Source: Chlorobiaceae bacterium
GTDB lineage: Bacteria; Bacteroidota; Ignavibacteria; UBA10030; SZUA-254
Direction: 5' to 3'
Assembly: GCA_013824245.1 (NCBI GenBank)
Contig: PNNN01000067.1
Span: forward strand, 1 to 64,000
Length of the DNA: 64,000 bases
The position numbers were made by a program, and so were the translations under genes. The notes beneath the pieces are model-generated. The model was not told the DNA's origin. It saw nothing but the letters and a program-made list of their open reading frames with translations, and did no database searches. Positions 52,296 through 60,996 of the stretch are shown piece after piece; the first letter of the stretch is position 1; the number at the start of each line of letters is the position of its first letter.

Positions 52296-53390
52296 ATGAA
52301 TCAATCATTGATATACGAAAAAGTAAAATCCGGACTTCGAATAACACGTGAGGAAGGATTATTACTTCTTCAAAAAGAAGAGCTTCTTGATTTGGGTGAG
52401 ATGGCAAATGAAATCCGTTACAGAAAGAACCCGGAACAGCAAGTAACATTCGTTATCGACACCAATCCGAATTACACAAACATCTGCAACGTCGATTGTG
52501 TATTTTGTGCTTTCTATCGTCACGCGGGTGACTCCGGCGAGTACACTTACACTGTCGATCAGATGATTCAAAATTTTAAAAGAGCGGCGGCAAATGGAGT
52601 AACTACGGTTCTGCTTCAGGGCGGTGTAAACCCGGCAATACCTTTTGAGTATTATCTTGAAATGATCGAACGGACAAAAAAAGAAGTTCCCGAAATTCAT
52701 CCCCACTTTTATTCGACAACAGAAATTATCGGAATATCTGAGGTTTCCGGTTTATCAATCCAAGAGGTTCTGAAAAAACTTTGGGATGCCGGATTGCGAA
52801 CGATTCCGGGCGGCGGCGCCGAAGTGTTATCGGATCGCGTACGGAAAAAAATGGGACATAAAAAAGGAACCGCCGAAGATTGGCTTGACGTTATGCGACA
52901 AGCACACAAGATAGGTTTTAAAACAACGGCAACAATGATGTACGGTCATTTGGAAAATGATGATGAAATTATTGACCATTTTGAACGGATTCGCGCGCTT
53001 CAAGATGAATACCACGGATTCACAGCGTTCATACCGTGGAGTTTTAAACCGGGCAATACGCCGCTGGAAAAAATCATTCCTAATTTTGCCCCGCCGATGC
53101 GTTACTTACAGATAATCGCTCTGGCAAGAATTTACCTCGACAACTTCGATCATATTCAGGCATCGTGGTTTTCAGAAGGAAAGAAAATCGGACAGGTAGC
53201 GCTCCACTTCGGCGCTGACGATTTTGGCGGAACGTTGCTAGAGGAGAATGTTCATGCTGAAGCGAATTTTGTAAACAAGACTACCGTTGAAGAAGTGATT
53301 CAATTGATTCAAGATTCAGGATTCACGCCGGTACAACGAACAACGCTTTACGAGAAGATTAAAACATATGAATTCGTACAAGCAGTTTAA
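52296..53390 (+). CDS. mqnC: Cyclic dehypoxanthine futalosine synthase MqnC
   Basis: 364 residues, radical-SAM: Cx3Cx2C in NVDCVFCAFYRHAGD (about 65-72), followed by TTVLLQGGVNPAIPFEYY, HPHFYSTTEI and RTIPGGGAEVLSDRVRKKM. These are the conserved features of MqnC, which cyclises dehypoxanthine futalosine. It is about 40% similar in layout to the MqnE half upstream, as expected for paralogous steps. Ribosome site GAGGTGA. The stop codon (TAA at 53388-53390) overlaps the convergent gene's stop inside the palindrome TTTAAA. Confidence 0.95.
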   Translation: MNQSLIYEKVKSGLRITREEGLLLLQKEELLDLGEMANEIRYRKNPEQQVTFVIDTNPNYTNICNVDCVFCAFYRHAGDSGEYTYTVDQMIQNFKRAAANGVTTVLLQGGVNPAIPFEYYLEMIERTKKEVPEIHPHFYSTTEIIGISEVSGLSIQEVLKKLWDAGLRTIPGGGAEVLSDRVRKKMGHKKGTAEDWLDVMRQAHKIGFKTTATMMYGHLENDDEIIDHFERIRALQDEYHGFTAFIPWSFKPGNTPLEKIIPNFAPPMRYLQIIALARIYLDNFDHIQASWFSEGKKIGQVALHFGADDFGGTLLEENVHAEANFVNKTTVEEVIQLIQDSGFTPVQRTTLYEKIKTYEFVQAV

Positions 53391-54781
53391 ATCTGAATAT
53401 TTTCTCCTCTTGTTGGAATGGTAATCTCGTACTTCCCGACGTTATCAATACTTTTCTTCAAATCCGTAGACCTTTCAACTTCTCCGTGAACAATAAATAT
53501 GTTTTTAAGCTGTTTCTTGTCAAAACGGTCGACAAATTTTAGCAGTTCATTATTGTCGGCGTGCGCGCTGAACGAGTTATGCACTACCACTTCCGCGTTT
53601 CTCTTGTGAGGTGTACCGAAAATACTTACGTATTCTTCCTTATCGACTAAACGTTTACCTAAAGTATGTTCTGCACAGTAACCGACGATCATGATTGTAT
53701 TGCGAGCGTCTTCAATATTGTTGGCAAGATGATGAAGTATGCGTCCTGCTTCGCACATTCCCGATGCCGCAATTATCATGCACGGTTCTTTCTTATCGTT
53801 GAGCCGTTTCGATTCTTCGGCGGTGCGGACATATTGCAGTTGTTTGAATCCGAACGGATCGTGATGCTGTGCTATATGCTTGAATGTTTCCTCATCGAAA
53901 CATTCAGGATGTTTCTTAAAAATTTCGGTCGCATTAATTGCAAGCGGACTATCTATATATATCGGAATCCGGGGCAATCTTCCCTCGTCAAATAATTTAT
54001 GCAAAGAGTAAACAAGGTCTTGAGTTCTCCCAACGCTGAACGCAGGCACCAAAACTTTGCCGCCGCGGCTGATTGTGCGCTCAAGATCTGCAATGAGATG
54101 TTTTTCCATATCATCCGGCGGATCGTGCAGCTTACCGCCGTAAGTGCTTTCTGTAATTAGTGCTTCAACGCTTCCCATGTGAAGCGGATCGCGAATAATC
54201 GGCATATTCCATCTTCCAATATCGCCGCTGAAACCGATGTTTTTTGTTGTCCCGTTTTCTTTTGCAATAATTTTTATTGAGGCGGAGCCGAGAATATGTC
54301 CGGCGTCGGTGAATTTTGCCGTGATATTTTTTAACACTGCAAATTCTTTTTCGTAAGGAATCCCAATAAATAATTTCATCGTCTCCGCTGCATCTTCAAC
54401 GGTGTATAAAGGTTCAATCGGTGGTTCGTGATTTTTCCGATGCTTTTTATTTATGAACTCTGCATCGCGCTCGTGCAAATATCCGCTGTCTGCCAGCATG
54501 ATTTCACACAAATCTTTTGTAGCAGGAGTTGAATAAATATTACCCACAAATCCCTGCTTAACAAGATTAGGAAGATTGCCGCTGTGATCGATATGTGCGT
54601 GCGAAAGAATAACCGCATCGATCGATTTAGGATCGAACGGAAAATTTCTATTCCGCTCATTTGCCTCAGCTCGCTTTCCCTGAAACAATCCGCAATCTAA
54701 AAGGATGCGTGAACCATTTATATGGAGGAGATGCATTGAGCCGGTTACGGTTCGCGCGGCTCCGAGAAATTCTATTGTCAT
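53387..54781 (-). CDS. Beta-CASP metallo-beta-lactamase-fold RNA-processing-like protein
   Basis: 464 residues, cytoplasmic. Metallo-beta-lactamase motifs: ILSHAHIDHSGNLP (HxHxDH, about 58-70), later His in TDAGHILGSASI, and beta-CASP motifs (FSVGRTQDLVYSL, ASGMCEAGRILHH, HNSFSAHADNNELL). This is the CPSF/RNase J-like family of bacterial exoribonuclease/endonuclease proteins, in which residues of the beta-CASP cap help bind RNA. The exact substrate is unknown. It is convergent with mqnC, overlapping by 4 bp. Confidence 0.93.
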   Translation of the reverse strand: MTIEFLGAARTVTGSMHLLHINGSRILLDCGLFQGKRAEANERNRNFPFDPKSIDAVILSHAHIDHSGNLPNLVKQGFVGNIYSTPATKDLCEIMLADSGYLHERDAEFINKKHRKNHEPPIEPLYTVEDAAETMKLFIGIPYEKEFAVLKNITAKFTDAGHILGSASIKIIAKENGTTKNIGFSGDIGRWNMPIIRDPLHMGSVEALITESTYGGKLHDPPDDMEKHLIADLERTISRGGKVLVPAFSVGRTQDLVYSLHKLFDEGRLPRIPIYIDSPLAINATEIFKKHPECFDEETFKHIAQHHDPFGFKQLQYVRTAEESKRLNDKKEPCMIIAASGMCEAGRILHHLANNIEDARNTIMIVGYCAEHTLGKRLVDKEEYVSIFGTPHKRNAEVVVHNSFSAHADNNELLKFVDRFDKKQLKNIFIVHGEVERSTDLKKSIDNVGKYEITIPTRGENIQI

Positions 54782-54873
54782 TGGTGAGTTGTTAATTGTT
54801 AGTGGATATTCGTCATTCGTTATTAGTCATTCGTTAATCGCTCATAACTCAATGCTCAACGCTTTCTGCTAAT
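54782..54873. repeat. Intergenic low-complexity segment
   Basis: 92 bp with an exact 11-bp direct repeat GTCATTCGTTA at 54812-54822 and 54826-54836, plus other loose direct repeats (TAATCGCTCATAACTCAATGC). No gene or hairpin is supported. Confidence 0.5.
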
Positions 54874-56985
54874 TTATTTTCCCTCCTGCCTGAGTATTAT
54901 TCCAGATGTGGCAGGAAGAGTTACAGTTTTTGAAAGTGTGGCGAGCGGTTTCTTGAGTGATATTTTTTTATCATTCGCAATCACCGACCAATTTCCTTTT
55001 GGAAGATTCACTGTTTCGGTAGCAGAGCTTCCGTTTAATATTACTATGAAATCGGTTTTGCCCGCAAACTTACCGGCTTTTTTTGAATCGAGTTTAAATG
55101 TTATCACAAATTCGTAATCGTTCTTTAAAAATTCAACCGCTTCCTTGGGCGCACTGCTGAAAATCGGGTACTGCTTACGCAACTCTATTAACCTTCTGTA
55201 ATAATCGAACAACTCACGATTTAGATCGCGATGGCGATAGTTCAAAAAATTTGTTTCGTTGTCCTTTTCATAACTGTTGCGGTCAATCATTCCCACTCGC
55301 GGGTCAGGTGCGTTCGACTGAGCAATCACTTTGCTGCGCGCATATTCCTGTCCTTCGTGAATCATCAACGGTCCCTGGGATGTTAAAAGAAACATTGCGG
55401 CAAGTTTGTTTAATGCTAATTGTATGGGTGTGAGTTTAATATGATCGTCGAGGTTTGCAACATGTGTTGTTTCTGTTGCAGTACCGGTTGCAATACGAAT
55501 GAAATCGCTCATCGTATTATCATCATGCGATTCAAGATAATTTACGCTGTGCTCTTTTTGCTTATACATACCGCCATCTTCGCGAAGTGTTCCGGTAATA
55601 AAACTCATTACGGATTTTTTTGAATTTTTATCTTGAAATCTTCCAAAAATAAATCCGGCATCGTTGTACGGATTTTGTCCCTTCACGCCGTTGCGGAAGC
55701 GGTCATTCCACGATGCCCAGCCAATATCGCTAAAGCCGGGCGGATCGTATTTGCCGCCGCCCCACGCTTCGGCAATTAAAATTACATTCGGATTTATTTT
55801 CTTCGCTTCCTCTGCAATTTGCTTACATGTTTCCCAGTCTATCATAGTTGCCAGATCAAACCGAAAACCGTCGATATGATATTCCTGCATCCAGTACCTG
55901 ATGCTTTCAACGATCAACCGCCGCGCCATCGGTCGCGATGTATAAAAATCATTCCCGCATCCCGATGCTTTTAGAAAGTTTCCATTCGAATCGGTATGAA
56001 AATAATAAAACTTGTCGATGTACTTAAACGGATTGTAATCGTACTGCGAAACATGGTTGTAAACAACATCCATAATTACCGAGATTCCTTCGCGGTGGAG
56101 CGCTTTTACCATATCTTTCATCTCATTAACTGCCCTGCCGCCAACCCCGTTATATTCTTCTTTCGTCATTGTTCCGTCAGAAGCGTAATAATTTTCCGGA
56201 GCGAAGAAGTAACTCGTCATATATCCCCAGTGATTTCGCTCATACGGATTCCATGTGTTGAACTCGCCGCCGTCGTTTAATACCGTGCTATCGCGATAAG
56301 GTATCTCGATGTTTCCGAATTTTTGTAATGGCAGAAACTCTACCGCATTCACACCCAATTCCTTCAGATAAGATAAGCCGCCTGTTTTTCCTTTCTCTGT
56401 CATTCCTAAATATGTCCCGCGCGAATCAACGCCCGACGAGCGATGCACGGTAAGATCGCGCAGATGCGCCTCATATATAATCAATTCGTTATGATTTTTC
56501 GGAACAATAAAAGTGTCGCCTTCCCAGTTATATTTTGAATCGAGGATTATTGATTTTGTCTGATGGTGGTAATTGTTTTTAGTTACCACGGCTTTCGAGT
56601 ACGGGTCTCCAATGGTTACGAGCGAATCAAATTTTTCTCCACTTCCTTTCGGACCATCAACGCAGTAGCTGTACAGTTTTCCGTATAATCTGCCGAACGA
56701 ATAATATTCCCACACGCCGTTAGAATCGCGGACCATTTTGATTTCCTGACCTTTTTCGTCGTCGTACTCTTCGAAAAGAACGAGCCATACCTGCGAGGCG
56801 CGTGGCGCGAAAATTCGGAAGGTTGTTCCATCCTTTTTAACGATGCATCCTAATTCTTTTTTAGAGTAAAGTGACGCAAATAGTTTTTCTCTCTCTGCCT
56901 GATTTAAATTTGAGGGTTGTTCACCCGCTGAAACTATTTTAATAGTCGACATAAGAAATACGAAAAGAATTATTTTAATAGACAT
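54874..56985 (-). CDS. Exported pullulanase/GH13 glucan-debranching enzyme
   Basis: 703 residues. Signal peptide 1-20 (...KIVSAGEQ), a CBM48 beta-sandwich (about 55-140, FRIFAPRASQVWLVLFEE), then a GH13 catalytic barrel. Conserved motifs: DVVYNHVSQ (region I), GFRFDLATMID (nucleophile Asp, region II), ILIAEAWGG (acid/base Glu, region III) and YLESHDDNTMSD (region IV). The C-terminal beta domain ends at residue 703. The type I pullulanase/GH13_14-like pattern suggests hydrolysis of alpha-1,6 linkages in alpha-glucans outside the cytoplasm. It stands between a metallo-hydrolase and HrpB with long gaps, so it is probably monocistronic. Confidence 0.92.
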   Translation of the reverse strand: MSIKIILFVFLMSTIKIVSAGEQPSNLNQAEREKLFASLYSKKELGCIVKKDGTTFRIFAPRASQVWLVLFEEYDDEKGQEIKMVRDSNGVWEYYSFGRLYGKLYSYCVDGPKGSGEKFDSLVTIGDPYSKAVVTKNNYHHQTKSIILDSKYNWEGDTFIVPKNHNELIIYEAHLRDLTVHRSSGVDSRGTYLGMTEKGKTGGLSYLKELGVNAVEFLPLQKFGNIEIPYRDSTVLNDGGEFNTWNPYERNHWGYMTSYFFAPENYYASDGTMTKEEYNGVGGRAVNEMKDMVKALHREGISVIMDVVYNHVSQYDYNPFKYIDKFYYFHTDSNGNFLKASGCGNDFYTSRPMARRLIVESIRYWMQEYHIDGFRFDLATMIDWETCKQIAEEAKKINPNVILIAEAWGGGKYDPPGFSDIGWASWNDRFRNGVKGQNPYNDAGFIFGRFQDKNSKKSVMSFITGTLREDGGMYKQKEHSVNYLESHDDNTMSDFIRIATGTATETTHVANLDDHIKLTPIQLALNKLAAMFLLTSQGPLMIHEGQEYARSKVIAQSNAPDPRVGMIDRNSYEKDNETNFLNYRHRDLNRELFDYYRRLIELRKQYPIFSSAPKEAVEFLKNDYEFVITFKLDSKKAGKFAGKTDFIVILNGSSATETVNLPKGNWSVIANDKKISLKKPLATLSKTVTLPATSGIILRQEGK

Positions 56986-57410
56986 GATATACTGTTCGAT
57001 TGATATTGTTGATATAATTGAAAATTATGTTGATAGATTTTAATCCGCCTTCGCGTTCCAGCTACGCGTTCCGCTCTGGTGAATGCTATCCGCTTCGGTC
57101 GCTTACGCTCCATAGCTTTAGCGACGGAGCGCGGACGAGAAGGTGCGGATACAATTCCCCGTTGCTTTTAACGAGGTAGTGCAATAATTTCGATTATTTC
57201 AAATTAAAATTACATAGAAAGGAAATGAGATGCAAGAAATAGGTGAGTAGGTGAGTGGTTGAGTATATGAGTTGTTGAGTGAGTTAGAATTATCATCTGC
57301 TCTTTGGTCATTGCACACTGCTCTGTGCTGACATTTCATCTTTTATTAAATAAATTATCAATGTCCAACGCCTAATTGCCAATTATCAATTAACCGTCGG
57401 TGATTGACAA
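56986..57410. other. Intergenic region with low-complexity repeats
   Basis: 425 bp without a gene. The first half (about 57043-57150) is GC-rich with imperfect inverted arms ATCCGC / GCGGAT and repeated GCGTTCC/CGCTCC words, like dispersed intergenic elements. About 57238-57286 is a degenerate GTGAGT(A/T)G tandem array (aggtgagtaggtgagtgg). The remainder is AT-rich unstructured sequence; no promoter is supported. Confidence 0.55.
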
Positions 57411-59870
57411 TTAGATGTTTATTGGATCCTCGGGCCAATTATGCTTTGGGTATCTTCCACGCATCTGTTTGCGGACTTCGGGATATGCGTTTTTCCAGAA
57501 ACTTGTAAGGTCTTGCGTGATTGCAATCGGTCTGCGGGCGGGCGAAAGAAGATGTATCAACACTTTTACTTCTCCGCCGCAAATGGTTGGCGTTGTTTCT
57601 TCGCCCAGCACATCCTGAAGCCGAACAGCAAGAACGGGCAGTGTATCGGTTTTATATTCGAGTGCGATCCGTTTATTGTTTTTGATTGTAATGTGAGTTG
57701 GCGTAAGGTGGTCTAATTCTTGGCGCTGTTTGTAAGAGAAAAATGAATCGACAATCTGACTCATATCTAATTTGGCTAATTGAGACTTTCGGGTTATCCC
57801 TCCGAGGTATGGAAGCAACCATTCGTGAATTGTATTCATCAGATGATCGTTTTCAAGATTCGGCAAATCTAATTTATTCAGATTCTGTTTTCGTAGCCAC
57901 TCGTTTCTTGTTCTTAGCGATATCGCATGATTTGTCCATGGTAAAACATCAAGTCCCATGCTTCGAATTCCATCAATCATCGCGGATCGTATCGCGTTCG
58001 AATCGGTGTTCATCGCGGTTTCAGAAAGAATAATATTGCCTAACTTTTTCATTCTCCGCTCAACAACCGTCTCAAGCCGGTCGTCCCATCGGATTTCATC
58101 TCCGTCTTTAATTAACTCTGCAAAATTCTCAAAAATATCTTTTTCCGAAATCGGTTCAGCTAAAAATATTTTTACCTCGCTACCCATTCCATCAACATCG
58201 GCAACGGCAAGATATTCTTCTTTTGAAAGCGCACTTCCTTTTGGTAATATCCCACCCGCTCCGCCGGTGAATTGATATTTCAAACTTTCCTTTTCACGGC
58301 GTTTTGCAATCCGTTCTGGGTAAGCAAGCGCCAATAAAACACCAAGTTTGTCTCCAGTATTGTTTTTCTGTCTAACTTCTAACAAATCCATTAATCGTGA
58401 CGATTGTGCTAACGCACGGTCGCGAGCGAATGAATCTTTTGTGCGCTTACTGTGCAGAGCCATCCATCGCGAATGTAAATCAATATCTGCCCCGCTCTCG
58501 CTACGTAAAAGGTCGCGCTCTTCAAGAAGCGCCGCCATATCGCAAGCAAGCGCGCCAATGCCAAGCTCCTTCCCGCGGATAAGCATATGAGCAAATCGTG
58601 GATGAATGCTGAGTTCGCTCATTGCCCGACCATGATTTGTTAATTTACCATCCGAATTGATTGCGCCAAGTTCTTTCAAAAGTGTGATCGCCTGATTAAG
58701 ATGCGGCGCGGGAGGCGGATCGAGAAATTGCAATCTTTCTCCGTTTGGTGTTCCCCACAAGGCAAATTCTAAAACGAGTGGTGCAAGATCGATTGATAAA
58801 ATTTCCGGCTGTGAAAATTTTTGCAACTGTGGATGGTGTTGCTCTGTCCAAAGCCGATAACAAACACCCGGTTGTTGTCTTCCGGCTCGTCCGCGTCGCT
58901 GATCGGCGCTTGACTGCGAAACCGGAACGGTTACAAGTCCCGACATTCCCCGCCTCGGATCAAATTTAGGAACACGTGAAAGTCCGGAATCGATAACGAC
59001 GCGAACACCGTCTATCGTCAGACTTGTTTCCGCGATGCTTGTTGAGAGAATAACTTTGCGTTTTCCATTTACAGTTGGTGCAACCGCTTTCTTTTGAAGC
59101 GCGGGAGAAGCATCTCCAAAAAGTAAATGCACCTCAACATCTTCAGGAAGTTTTTTCTCGGTAAGAATGGAATCCACTCTTCGTATCTCGCGCTGACCCG
59201 GAAGAAAAACAAGAACATCCCCCGTGTTCTCGCGCAATGCGCGCGCAACAGTTGTGGCAACAATCGGTTCAATATATTCGTTGTGCTGTTGAGTTAAGTA
59301 AATAGTTTCAACGGGGAACGATCTGCCTTCACTTTTTAGAATTTCAGAATCGCCAAGCAACGAACTGATTGCAAGACCATCGAGGGTTGCCGACATAACA
59401 AGTATACGAAGATCGTTGCGGAGATTTTCCTGCACATCAAGTGTAAGCGCTAATCCGAGATCTGCGTGTATGCTTCGCTCGTGGAATTCATCAAAGATTA
59501 TCAATCCAACCTCGGGCAGGGACGGATCGTGTTGCAAGAAACGTGTAAGAATTCCCTCGGTTACAATTTCGATGCGCGTTGATTTACCAGTTCGTGTTTC
59601 ACCGCGGATTCGATAACCGATTGTTTCGCCAACCCGTTCACCTATTTGTTGAGCCATGTATGACGCCGAGCGTGTAGCTGCTAATCGTCGCGGTTCGAGC
59701 ATGATAATCTTTTTACCGTTAAGCCACGGCTCATTCAGCAATGCAAGTGGAACACGCGTTGTTTTTCCGGCGCCCGGATCTGCTGAAAGAACTATATTTC
59801 GCTTTCGTAAAAAAGCGTTTCGAAGTTCCGGGATAACTGCATCTATTGGAAGAGGTGTTGTTTGAACCAT
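57411..59870 (-). CDS. hrpB: ATP-dependent helicase HrpB
   Basis: 819 residues, a DEAH-family RNA helicase-like protein. Walker A SADPGAGKTTRVPLAL (about 33-45), motif II FDEFHERS, the RRGRAGRQQPGVCYRLW region (motif VI), and an HrpB-type C-terminal domain with RRPIAITQDLTSFW late in the protein. Length matches the HrpB family (about 800-850). Function is uncertain in most bacteria; it is linked to RNA metabolism. Start ATG 59870 has only a weak ribosome site. No operon partner. Confidence 0.95.
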   Translation of the reverse strand: MVQTTPLPIDAVIPELRNAFLRKRNIVLSADPGAGKTTRVPLALLNEPWLNGKKIIMLEPRRLAATRSASYMAQQIGERVGETIGYRIRGETRTGKSTRIEIVTEGILTRFLQHDPSLPEVGLIIFDEFHERSIHADLGLALTLDVQENLRNDLRILVMSATLDGLAISSLLGDSEILKSEGRSFPVETIYLTQQHNEYIEPIVATTVARALRENTGDVLVFLPGQREIRRVDSILTEKKLPEDVEVHLLFGDASPALQKKAVAPTVNGKRKVILSTSIAETSLTIDGVRVVIDSGLSRVPKFDPRRGMSGLVTVPVSQSSADQRRGRAGRQQPGVCYRLWTEQHHPQLQKFSQPEILSIDLAPLVLEFALWGTPNGERLQFLDPPPAPHLNQAITLLKELGAINSDGKLTNHGRAMSELSIHPRFAHMLIRGKELGIGALACDMAALLEERDLLRSESGADIDLHSRWMALHSKRTKDSFARDRALAQSSRLMDLLEVRQKNNTGDKLGVLLALAYPERIAKRREKESLKYQFTGGAGGILPKGSALSKEEYLAVADVDGMGSEVKIFLAEPISEKDIFENFAELIKDGDEIRWDDRLETVVERRMKKLGNIILSETAMNTDSNAIRSAMIDGIRSMGLDVLPWTNHAISLRTRNEWLRKQNLNKLDLPNLENDHLMNTIHEWLLPYLGGITRKSQLAKLDMSQIVDSFFSYKQRQELDHLTPTHITIKNNKRIALEYKTDTLPVLAVRLQDVLGEETTPTICGGEVKVLIHLLSPARRPIAITQDLTSFWKNAYPEVRKQMRGRYPKHNWPEDPINI

Positions 59871-60202
59871 GATAAAATATAATCACGACAACAGTTCAAT
59901 CCTAATGAATCATAAGAAATATCTGATATTGATATGACAAAACCTCCGGTATCTGACTTTGAATTAGTGAAGAAGATACCGGAGGTTTGCTTTGCTACTT
60001 CCGACACCCAACCAGAATCAATAAAAAAAAGCACGTTGAAGCAGACCACCTTGCAGCTTTTCCGCTCTTCTAACCTTGGAGAACTGATTTCCTCTATAAG
60101 ATCACTATGCCATAAGCCCAATGTTTGAATTTCAGAAAAATTTTCTGCATTTTTAATTCATCTGAATTGATTAAGTTCATATTATTAACCTTAAATAGAT
60201 CA
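59871..60202. other. Intergenic region with a perfect 14-bp inverted repeat
   Basis: 332 bp separate divergent hrpB and the HisA-like gene. AAACCTCCGGTATC (59940-59953) and GATACCGGAGGTTT (59975-59988) are exact complements with a 21-nt loop, and each side is followed by T-rich sequence, so it could terminate in either direction or form a stable RNA. Two overlapping open frames (59934-60128 plus strand, about 60121-59843 minus strand) have no ribosome site or family match, and I did not call either a gene. Confidence 0.6.
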
Positions 60203-60952
60203 ATGCTTCTCGTTATACCGTCAATTGAAATTTTGAATGGAAGATGTTTCCACTCCGCAAAAAGCGCCAGCGGAGAACTATACAGCGACGATCCGATTGA
60301 AATGGCAAAACTCTGGCGAAAAGAGAATGCAAAATCTATTCACGTTACCGACCTCGATGCCGTTAGAACCGGTTTTCCTCTGAATTTCGACATCATCAGG
60401 AATATGGTGCGCACGGTTGATATACCTATTGAGCTTGGCGGCGGTTTGCGGACTTATGACGCAGTTAGAAATGCAATTGAGAACGGAATTTACCGCGCCG
60501 TTATCGGCACAATGTTTATTGAAAATCCGGATGAAGCGAAAAAGTGTATCGATAAATTTAACGCGAGTAAAGTTGTGCTTGCGGTGGATGCGGAAAATTT
60601 CAGGACAAAATTCAGAGACGGCGTTGATACAGGATTAACTCCAATTTCGGTAGCACTTAATGCAAAGGGACTCGGATTCAAACGAATCATTTACACAGAT
60701 GTTATTGCGAAGAATAGTTTGCGGGAACTCAATCCCGAAGCTATTAAGCTCATCGCTGAAAATACTAACATGAAAATCACTGTTTCGGGTGGTGTTTCGG
60801 GGCTTGACAATCTGTTGACTCTTCAGAAGTTGGAACCAATCGGAGTTGATTCGGTAATTATCGGCAGAGCGCTTTACGAAAATAAATTTTCCTGTCAACA
60901 AATATGGCGCATGTGCGAAAAAGGAAATTATCCTTACACGGCGAGGATATAA
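60203..60952 (+). CDS. HisA-like TIM-barrel protein
   Basis: 249 residues from the ATG at 60203; the open frame extends 26 codons upstream but the conserved fold begins at MLLVIPSIEILNGRC. It has the HisA/HisF phosphate-binding halves: HVTDLDAVRTGFPLNF, ELGGGLRTYDAV, GTMFIENPDEA and VSGGVSGLDNLL with IGRALYENKF. In genuine HisA the first catalytic Asp is in IPAID; here it is Glu (IPSIEIL), while a second Asp (LAVDAENF) remains. This points to a paralogue with altered chemistry. It is next to a PfkB kinase and the dap genes, not to other his genes. Confidence 0.82.
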   Translation: MLLVIPSIEILNGRCFHSAKSASGELYSDDPIEMAKLWRKENAKSIHVTDLDAVRTGFPLNFDIIRNMVRTVDIPIELGGGLRTYDAVRNAIENGIYRAVIGTMFIENPDEAKKCIDKFNASKVVLAVDAENFRTKFRDGVDTGLTPISVALNAKGLGFKRIIYTDVIAKNSLRELNPEAIKLIAENTNMKITVSGGVSGLDNLLTLQKLEPIGVDSVIIGRALYENKFSCQQIWRMCEKGNYPYTARI

Positions 60953-60996
60953 TCATTTTTATGAAATCTAATACACTTAAATAACTCATCAACATC

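Noticed and set aside
56986-57410. A small protein or RNA gene between the pullulanase and hrpB
   Set aside because: Only low-complexity repeats and imperfect inverted arms are visible; no start signal, open frame or stable long stem was found.
59934-60128. Small ORFs (64 aa plus strand, 92 aa minus strand) in the hrpB/HisA-like gap
   Set aside because: Neither has a ribosome-binding site, signal or recognisable family, and both are spanned by the 14-bp inverted repeat; composition alone is not enough to call a gene.
60203-60952. Naming the gene hisA
   Set aside because: The first catalytic Asp is Glu and there are no other histidine genes around it; only a HisA-like family call is justified.
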